Below are positions 58,043-64,000 of a DNA stretch of 64,000 bases, piece by piece. Position 1 is the stretch's first letter. Every line of letters starts with the position of its first letter. The notes under the pieces were generated by a model that was given only the letters and a program-made list of their open reading frames with translations, was not told the DNA's origin and made no database searches. Source of the DNA: Pyricularia pennisetigena (lineage: Eukaryota > Ascomycota > Sordariomycetes > Magnaporthales > Pyriculariaceae); contig NC_043741.1 of NCBI RefSeq assembly GCF_004337985.1, positions 2,735,348 through 2,799,347 on the forward strand, read 5' to 3'. The position numbers and the translations under genes are program-made.

Positions 58043-59036
58043 ATGCCCCGCAACGCAGTCCCCGATGCATGGGATGACGACTGGGAGCCCGAAGCCGCAG
58101 CCTCAAAGACACCTTCAGCACAAAGACCACGCAGTACCGCCAGCAGTCCTGATGGCGGCGTACCTCTGACCGCCGCAGAAAGGATTGCCCGTCATGAGGA
58201 GTCCAACCGGCGGCTGTGGCAGTCAGCGTACGTGACCGTCGCCCCCATCCTGCTTTCAGTTTTGCTTCCATCCTTCTTGCCCTCAGGGCTCTCCCAGCTG
58301 ACAATGGACGCATATTCGTGAACGCAGGGACGCGCCAGAGGATTTCCAGACGCATCAGTACCTCCCGGCAACCAACAACGTGACCCCCGTCGTCTTCAAG
58401 CCTGCCATGAAGGTGCTCAGTCGCAGGCCGGGCAACACACCGGTCGACGACAGCGAAAGGCTGGCCGCCGCGACGACCCAGCAGCTGACGCAGGAGCAAA
58501 TGCGCCTGCAGCGCGAGGAGAAGCAGCGCAGGTACAACGAGGCCCGGGCCAAGATCTTTGGCGAGCCGTCGTCGTCGCCGTCGGCAGCCAACTTGACAGG
58601 CGCGACCAACTCGGGTGCCTCCACCCCAGGGACCGTCACCCCGCCGCTTTCGGATGGTGGTGCAGGGGGTGCCTCGGCGAGGCACAGGCGGAGGGGCAGC
58701 AGGGGTAATGGGCGAGGTAGGGGCGACGGCGGTGGCCGCGGTGGGGGCGGGATGAGCAACAATCACAGCTTCAGTGGTCAGGGCCAGATCAACAGTAGCA
58801 ACAGCAGCCTCAACAGCGATGCTCAAGTCCGTCGACCGCCACCAAACAGGGAGCTGTACGACCCCAACTCGTCCCCGAAGCCGAGGCGCGGAGGCGGCAG
58901 TGATGTAGCGGCTTCTCCTAGATCCGGCACGCCGCGTGAAGACGATCCAGGGTCACGTATTCAAGCTGTTAGGGCGCCCAAGGGACCGGACGGCACGGGG
59001 AGAGGTGGTTTTGGGTTTTCCACTCGTAGCGGGTGA
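58043..59036 (+). CDS. SUZ-domain RNA-binding protein
   Basis: Two exons: 58043-58227 and 58328-59036. The 100 bp intron (GC|GTACGT, CTGAC branch, CGCAG) joins LWQSA to DAPEDFQ, giving 297 residues. An acidic/aromatic N terminus (NAVPDAWDDDWEPEA) recalls SUZ-protein leaders. The SUZ motif is LQREEKQRRYNEARAKIFGE at about 150-170. Then come a Ser/Thr/Gly-rich segment, an RG/RGG-like tract (RHRRRGSRGNGRGRGDGGGR), and a C-terminal SUZ-C-like box (IQAVRAPKGPDGTGRGGFGF). SUZ and SUZ-C motifs occur in RNA-associated proteins and bind RNA in vitro; a role in mRNA handling is inferred. No R3H domain is present. Its stop is 97 bp from the NAR1 stop, a tight convergent pair. Confidence 0.87.
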
Positions 59037-59133
59037 TCAATCATCAAGATTGTATGCATTGGTTATGTGCTATGCTCTATCGCTATGCGCCATGTGCAGA
59101 TGGAGAGGCAAAGTGGTCTTTATCAACGCAAAA

Positions 59134-60930
59134 TCACCAGCCACCGCCAATCTTCCCAGCAAGCTGCACTACCCTTTCGCTGTCGGTCAAGGCATTCCCG
59201 CCTTTGCCAACATCACTAATAACCTCCCGGAAGCTGGTGTAAACCAGTACATCCTGACTTATCCCCGATAAGGTAGCCCAATGCGCCAGCACATCACGGA
59301 TATACGAAGGACTGATCCCATCAACCAGATCGGTAAAAGTCGGGTCACCGTTCTGGTACCCGTTTGAGCTGCCGGCTTCAGAGTCTTCTTGCTCCGAAGC
59401 CGATTCCTCGCCCGAGAAATACGCCTCATCCACATCTCTCAGCAGCTCCTTTTGTTCTTGCGGACCGGGCTTGCTGGTATAACCCCGTCGATCAACAATG
59501 ATTTGGTCATCTGCTTTGATCTGGCCACCACCGTTGGTACAACCTCCAGGGCAGGCCATTACCTCGACGTATGTGTTCTCGATGGTCGCTGCACCAGCAG
59601 CGCCTGCCTTACCCGTCGGTACCCGCCTTGCGCTGCCGAAGGGTTTACCGCCGGGCATGCGTGACGGCTTGGGGGGCTTGAGTTTGCGCACGAGGTTCTG
59701 AATGTTGCGGAAGCCATAATACCTGGCAGCCTTGAAGAGAACTTCATTCGACCCGGCGGCGTGCACGGCGTACTCGACAACGTCTACGTTCCTCCCTCGC
59801 GTCGTCTTGAGGCGAGAGCCAGGATTCCGCGCGATCACATCTTGCAGAATGAAATGAAGATTCCCACCCGACGTCCCAGCAGCACGAGAAGGCCTGTGTC
59901 TTTGCCGTGGCGGAAAGAGGAAGCGGTGAATTTTATCGTCAGGAAATTGCTCCTGCTTCAATAAAGATGACATAGGAAGGTTGAAGAAGTCGATTCCACG
60001 GGATTCGGTAAGCATAAAGACCTCCTTGCTAGTGATGACGCAGTCGACATCGCGCGTGCCCCTGCCAGGATTACCGTCTCCTGCCCAGACCGAGTCTGTA
60101 AGCTCCTCGCGACTTGCCTCGAGCTTCTTGTCGAAGCACGGCATGAGAGCAAGATGCCATATACGGTCAGCGGGGATGCCAAGAGTGCGGCTCAGGGTCG
60201 TCTTCAGCAAAGTTCCCACCAACGCCTGTGGAGACTTGACGCGAGATAGATGCGGAAGCACGTATGGGTGTGTCTTTTCGGCATAGCAGACCCAACCGGG
60301 ACATGAGGAAGTCAGGATTGGTTTCTTGGGCGCAGTGGACGAAGCAGCGTTCAGCACCTCGTCTGAGCCAAGAACAAGGCAGGCCTCCCTCGCTGCATTT
60401 GTGTCAACAACCCAAGAGAACTTGTTCCCCCACTTTCCACCGGCCGAGAGACCTTCTGGGCCCATCAGAAGCCTGTCGAGCATGCGCCCAGCCTGTCGCT
60501 CAGTCACCCCGGGGCCGATAGCGGCCGCAAGGCTTGCCCTGGTCTGTGGCGAAACGCTCGCAACAAACAGCCGACGCGCCGGGTCTTCCAACCCTTCTAC
60601 TGAAAAGCGGCCTGTGGATTCATCGCGAACAACTTCCAGCGCGGGCGCCGAGTCCAGGACACTTAGCAGCTCCGAATGGCTCTGCAGGCTGACCAGCACA
60701 GCCTCGGCTGATGTGACGCAGCCGGAACAGGCGAGGCAATCGGTCAGGGATATCTGCGCCGGTCCTGCGGCCGCCGAAGAGGAGCCATTCTGTTGGCCGT
60801 CGAGGATGACTTCGTGCTCGAGCGAGGGGTCGGTCGGGGCGGCAGCGGGCAGGGTCTCGACGGGCTTGATGCAGGCGACGCCGGGACTAATGAAGTCGTT
60901 GAGATCGTCAACGGACAGGATGGCGCTCAT
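59134..60930 (-). CDS. NAR1: Cytosolic Fe-S cluster assembly factor NAR1
   Basis: Intronless, 598 residues, starting MSAILSVDDLNDFISPGVAC. Nar1 is the iron-hydrogenase-like protein of the cytosolic iron-sulphur assembly (CIA) machinery and hands Fe-S clusters to targets with Cia1 and Cia2. The N-terminal cluster ligands are present: Cys20, then CLACSGC with Cys65, Cys68 and Cys71. Ligands of the second cluster are visible in TSSCPGWVCYAEK, LMPCFDKKLEA and VMACPGGCTNGGGQ. A disordered, acidic insert (GEESASEQEDSEAGSSNG) lies near the C terminus, which is otherwise longer than in yeast. The start is the first ATG, and Cys20 falls at the position known in yeast. It overlaps nothing. Confidence 0.95.
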   Translation of the reverse strand: MSAILSVDDLNDFISPGVACIKPVETLPAAAPTDPSLEHEVILDGQQNGSSSAAAGPAQISLTDCLACSGCVTSAEAVLVSLQSHSELLSVLDSAPALEVVRDESTGRFSVEGLEDPARRLFVASVSPQTRASLAAAIGPGVTERQAGRMLDRLLMGPEGLSAGGKWGNKFSWVVDTNAAREACLVLGSDEVLNAASSTAPKKPILTSSCPGWVCYAEKTHPYVLPHLSRVKSPQALVGTLLKTTLSRTLGIPADRIWHLALMPCFDKKLEASREELTDSVWAGDGNPGRGTRDVDCVITSKEVFMLTESRGIDFFNLPMSSLLKQEQFPDDKIHRFLFPPRQRHRPSRAAGTSGGNLHFILQDVIARNPGSRLKTTRGRNVDVVEYAVHAAGSNEVLFKAARYYGFRNIQNLVRKLKPPKPSRMPGGKPFGSARRVPTGKAGAAGAATIENTYVEVMACPGGCTNGGGQIKADDQIIVDRRGYTSKPGPQEQKELLRDVDEAYFSGEESASEQEDSEAGSSNGYQNGDPTFTDLVDGISPSYIRDVLAHWATLSGISQDVLVYTSFREVISDVGKGGNALTDSERVVQLAGKIGGGW

Positions 60931-61590
60931 CGTGGCGGCAGATCAGGAGGGGGCTGCGACGCCGAGGGCCGTGGTTGCAAGTCCGGCAGAGGTTCGCCTT
61001 TCGTGGTCGGAAGGAGGCGAAGTGGGGTGTGGGGGTATCGAAATAGTATCAAGATCGCGTCGATATCAGGCCAGTGGTTTGGTAATTATAGATCCCTCTA
61101 ATATTATTGATATAAGAACTGAGACGAGGAATAACCTATCGGCTTTTTTGTTCCAAAGCAAGAGAATTATTCCTGAAGTTGAGACGAGAAAACGGTTTAG
61201 GAGGGCAGAGAAACTTCTTTGTCATGAATGGTACAACGTTTCTCCTCGTCGCGACAGTTCTTTTTCGATGCGACATCGGCCATCCACAGTGGCGGGACTC
61301 CCAAAAAGAGCTTGAGTGGGGTGCGCTGAAGACGTTACCTTTGGCCTATCAGAAGTGTTGAATTAGCGCACTTGCAGCTATCGGACCATAGGGCCGGGGA
61401 CCCTTACGACCACGCTTCAATTACCTTAGGCAATGACGTACACACATGCGTTTCGTTGACAGCAATAGCCAGACTTCATTCAATGCCGGGCTTGTCCTCG
61501 GTGAATTTCTCGAACATAACTGCTAATGCTCTGTTCGGACACGGTCTCGCCACAGACCACCATAGATACAGTCAACCAATCTCAGCAGAG
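60931..61590. promoter_or_regulatory. Divergent promoter region, NAR1 / four-TM protein
   Basis: 660 bp between opposed start codons. GC-rich near NAR1 (60931-61020), then AT-rich with ATATTATTGATATAAG at about 61102. No specific site is assigned. Confidence 0.45.
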
Positions 61591-62367
61591 ATGGAAGTAT
61601 GTGCTGGACTCATTTCGGTGGATTATGACCCTGGAACTTGTATCGCAGCGACGTTGATATTCAATATCTGACCGAGTCCCAAAATCAACAGGCAATATCA
61701 GCATACAGTCTTGCAACCTGTGCCTGGCTGGGGGTGCAGGCTGTTCCCATGCTCCTCACTCCGGGCTTCATCAATTCCATGCTGGTTGAAGGCTACCAGC
61801 CAGCCAGCTGTAAGAGCTTCCTCCGCTCCCGTCCAGGACGTCTCCTTGCGGCCCTGCACGAACAGGGCCAAACTCGGCTTCAGCTAGCATAGTCCTTGAT
61901 CCTACCACAAGAATGATTTGGTACGCAGCTAACCACAAACCCACCCATTTTCTCCCCCTCCAAAAAAAACAGCAGTCGAGATCTACACCCTCCGCCACCT
62001 AGGCCTAGCCCAGCTGGCGCTGAGCCTCCTCTCCCTCACGCTGTCGGGCGTCCTGCCCCTCGCGCCCGCAGCTTCTTCGAGCTCCGCCGACGACGCCATC
62101 TCGCCGTACGCCGACGCCGCGGTCCTCCTGACGGCGCTGTACCACGCCGCCAACGCGTTCCACAGCTGGGCGCGGTGGGGCGCGACGGGCGGCTCCGCGG
62201 CATACGGCCTCGGGTTCGTGGGCAGCGGCGTCCTGGCCGCCTTTGGGCTGTGGTGTCTTATGTTTGCGGGCGACAAGGGCAGGATCAGCAAGAGGACGGG
62301 CGCCGACAAGAGGACGAGTGGGTTTCCGTTTCGGAATGTGGAGGCTGATAAGAGGAAGGCGAGGTAG
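61591..62367 (+). CDS. Four-TM membrane protein of unknown function, with 6-nt first coding exon
   Basis: Three exons: 61591-61596 (ATGGAA), 61692-61809 and 61973-62367. The introns are 61597-61691 (GTATGT, CTGAC branch, CAACAG) and 61810-61972 (GTAAGA, CTAAC branch, AACAG), giving 172 residues. The splice joins QPAS to SVEIYTLRHLGLAQ. Hydrophobic spans: YSLATCAWLGVQAVPMLL at about 5-25, LGLAQLALSLLSLTLSGVLP at about 52-72, AVLLTALYHAANAFHSW at about 92-110, and AYGLGFVGSGVLAAFGLWCL at about 118-138. The tail is strongly basic (KRTGADKRTSGFPFRNVEAD, KRKAR), so it probably faces the cytoplasm. No family name is recognised. Exon 3 is highly GC-biased at third positions, good evidence of coding. 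The microexon start is inferred; a different upstream exon is possible. Confidence 0.7.
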
Positions 62368-64000
62368 GTTGTACTTGTCTTGGACGGTGAAAGAGATGCG
62401 TTGGGGATGGTTTTGAGATTGCAGTGATGCTTCTGCGGTTGTTTGCTAGGCTGGGTGTCTAGTTTGTCTAGATATCTTGCTAGCCTATTCAACGCAGACG
62501 CGCTCAGGTTTCTGGGCAAAGACTTTCAAGACGTTGGACGCAGTATCCTCATTTCTATGGATTTGTAGCTATGGGCCGTTCAGTACTGTTTTACATCTAA
62601 TCATGGTACTGCAAGGCCTCCTGGCAAGCATCCATCGGGCAGACGTATATATCTTGTGTTGTTGGTACCAACAATCCTCACCTGTGATACTACAAGGCTG
62701 CCTCTGTCATGTCTTGGCCATATGTAAACAAACCATAAAAGACTCACCAGGCAACCTATATGGGCGCTAGGAGACGAGTCCCCCAACGAGCTTCTAACTT
62801 CACCACGGGGCCACGGAACGGATCCCAGTAGCCCCTTGGCGCGGTGACAGTCGGTTCCTCCTGGGCCTTTATATATCCTGTGTATTTGGTGTTGGTGTCC
62901 TGTGTCGGGTTTGAAAGGGGGTAGGCTGTTCTTGTCAGGTGCTGTCACATACACTGAACAGTGTGTAGCTTTCTGTAGGGCGGAAGGGCATTTCATGCTG
63001 GTTTCTTGAGATATCATGTCCTTTGTGAACACGTCAAAGGAGTGACGGCTATGCGGCTGGAAGAGACGGATGGGCCTGGAATGTATACGATATATCCCGA
63101 TGCTAAGGGGTTTTGGGCTGTTAGTGACAGTCGGTGAAACTGCCTACACAACTCGTATCTGCCCATCAGCCAGCCGCCCTGTCGACTGCTTTGTCCACTG
63201 TCCTTGGTGATTTCGCCTCAATGTAGAAAAAAAAGTAAGTGATATCTCCCAAAGGGGGACTCTTTTTTGTACGAGATGGACAAGGTTTTTGCAATATAAA
63301 CCATAGTATTATTTATGAGTCGTTCCTCTTGATGCGACAATTGTATCTTTCTTTCATCACAGCATCTATATATTCGCGTTTACAGCTCAGGTTCTCTCTG
63401 CTAAGTCAAGGGTCATAATTGACCAAATTTGATAGCTTGCTTGCCCTCCAAAGGCGGCGCAGCCTGAAGTGAGACATAGCAAACGCGTCCACGGGCATAT
63501 TCGGCTCTCGGACAGGTACAGAGTTATTTGCCTGGGTACAGACACGCCGAGTGGCCGACTCGCGATACGGTGATCTGCGTCTCACCAAAACTGAAGCCGC
63601 ACAATATCGGAAGTGCACTCACCGGTATTTGCTGACAGTTCACACCGGTTTGGCAGATGCGGGCAGTCTCCACAGATACCGGACGACCGAGCTGACGACA
63701 GAAACTACACCAAGGCTACTGGTTTGTGCTGACACTGACAGTTTTGCCTCGCGCTACCTGTGCCCGTATAGCTTATCGCCACTTGAGGGGTCTGTGTTTC
63801 ATCTTGTTCTGCAAGTTCTAGACTAGAGCCCCATAGGTCTACAAGGGAACATTAAAGTGTACATTACTGGTACTGATTAAACGATGCTATTTGGACGGTG
63901 GCAGGACCTGCCGACAACGTTGTGCCGGTGTGCTGCCATCGAGACGCCCACACGCACATACATCGGAACAACTATGCCCTCAACCAGGTCTAATGGCAGC
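62368..64000. other. Terminal stretch without recognised gene
   Basis: 1.63 kb to the window end, beginning with the 3' UTR of the four-TM gene. An open frame at 63551-63826 (+) encodes no recognisable motif and begins at a non-ATG triplet as far as I can tell. No RNA gene or repeat is seen. Confidence 0.45.

Noticed and set aside
63551..63826. 91-codon plus-strand open frame near the window end
   Set aside because: No motif, splice signals or context. It is within chance length.

Overview
The window reads as nuclear DNA of a filamentous ascomycete, most likely a Sordariomycete. The genes are eukaryotic, with short (about 50-200 bp) GT-AG introns carrying CTAAC or CTGAC branch sites. Their products match fungal families: VPS8, NAR1, ARP4, RNA1, SCH9, a GH18 chitinase and ATP synthase subunit h. 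Abundant AGGTAAGGTA/TACCTAGGTA-like spacer motifs fit Magnaporthales, but that placement is a weak inference. I recognise about 20 protein genes, mostly housekeeping. I found no transposon, tRNA, rRNA, CRISPR array or biosynthetic cluster.

Layout from left to right: the 3' part of a kelch/BTB gene (+); VPS8, a CORVET tethering subunit (-); a GPALPP/DUF3752 protein (+); a membrane RING-H2 protein (-); a 6 kb gene-poor stretch; cyclophilin H of the spliceosome (+); ARP4, a chromatin actin-related protein (-); a spliced 58-residue cysteine-rich microprotein (-); a signal-peptide, single-TM glycoprotein (-); a Sel1-repeat Nif1/Dsf2-like protein (-); a 4.3 kb spacer with a duplicated segment and an N; ERV46 (-); a DUF202 membrane protein (+); a GH18 chitinase (-); the RanGAP RNA1 (-) divergent from a C2H2 zinc-finger protein resembling INO80 subunit Iec1 (+); ATP synthase subunit h (+); the C2/AGC kinase SCH9 (-) with a 6.7 kb upstream region holding a probable distal first exon; a 110-residue conserved-looking small protein (-); a SUZ-domain protein (+); NAR1 (-); a four-TM membrane protein beginning with a 6-nt microexon (+); and a 1.6 kb stretch with nothing recognisable.

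The genes do not form a pathway cluster. They act independently in endosomal and ER-Golgi traffic (VPS8, ERV46), chromatin (ARP4, Iec1-like), RNA metabolism (CypH, SUZ protein, GPALPP protein), nuclear transport (RNA1), growth signalling (SCH9, Nif1-like), Fe-S assembly (NAR1), mitochondria (ATP14) and the cell wall (chitinase). Where exon models are given, I checked that splice phases add up to an open frame.

The most notable points are small or split genes that simple ORF calling misses (58-aa microprotein, ATP14, 110-aa protein, four-TM protein, distal SCH9 exon); an exact 314 bp duplication ending at an N, probably an assembly error through a poly(A) tract; and many A/T homopolymers of 20-51 bp, two lying at or next to start codons. 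I did not find convincing evidence of a new multi-gene system.
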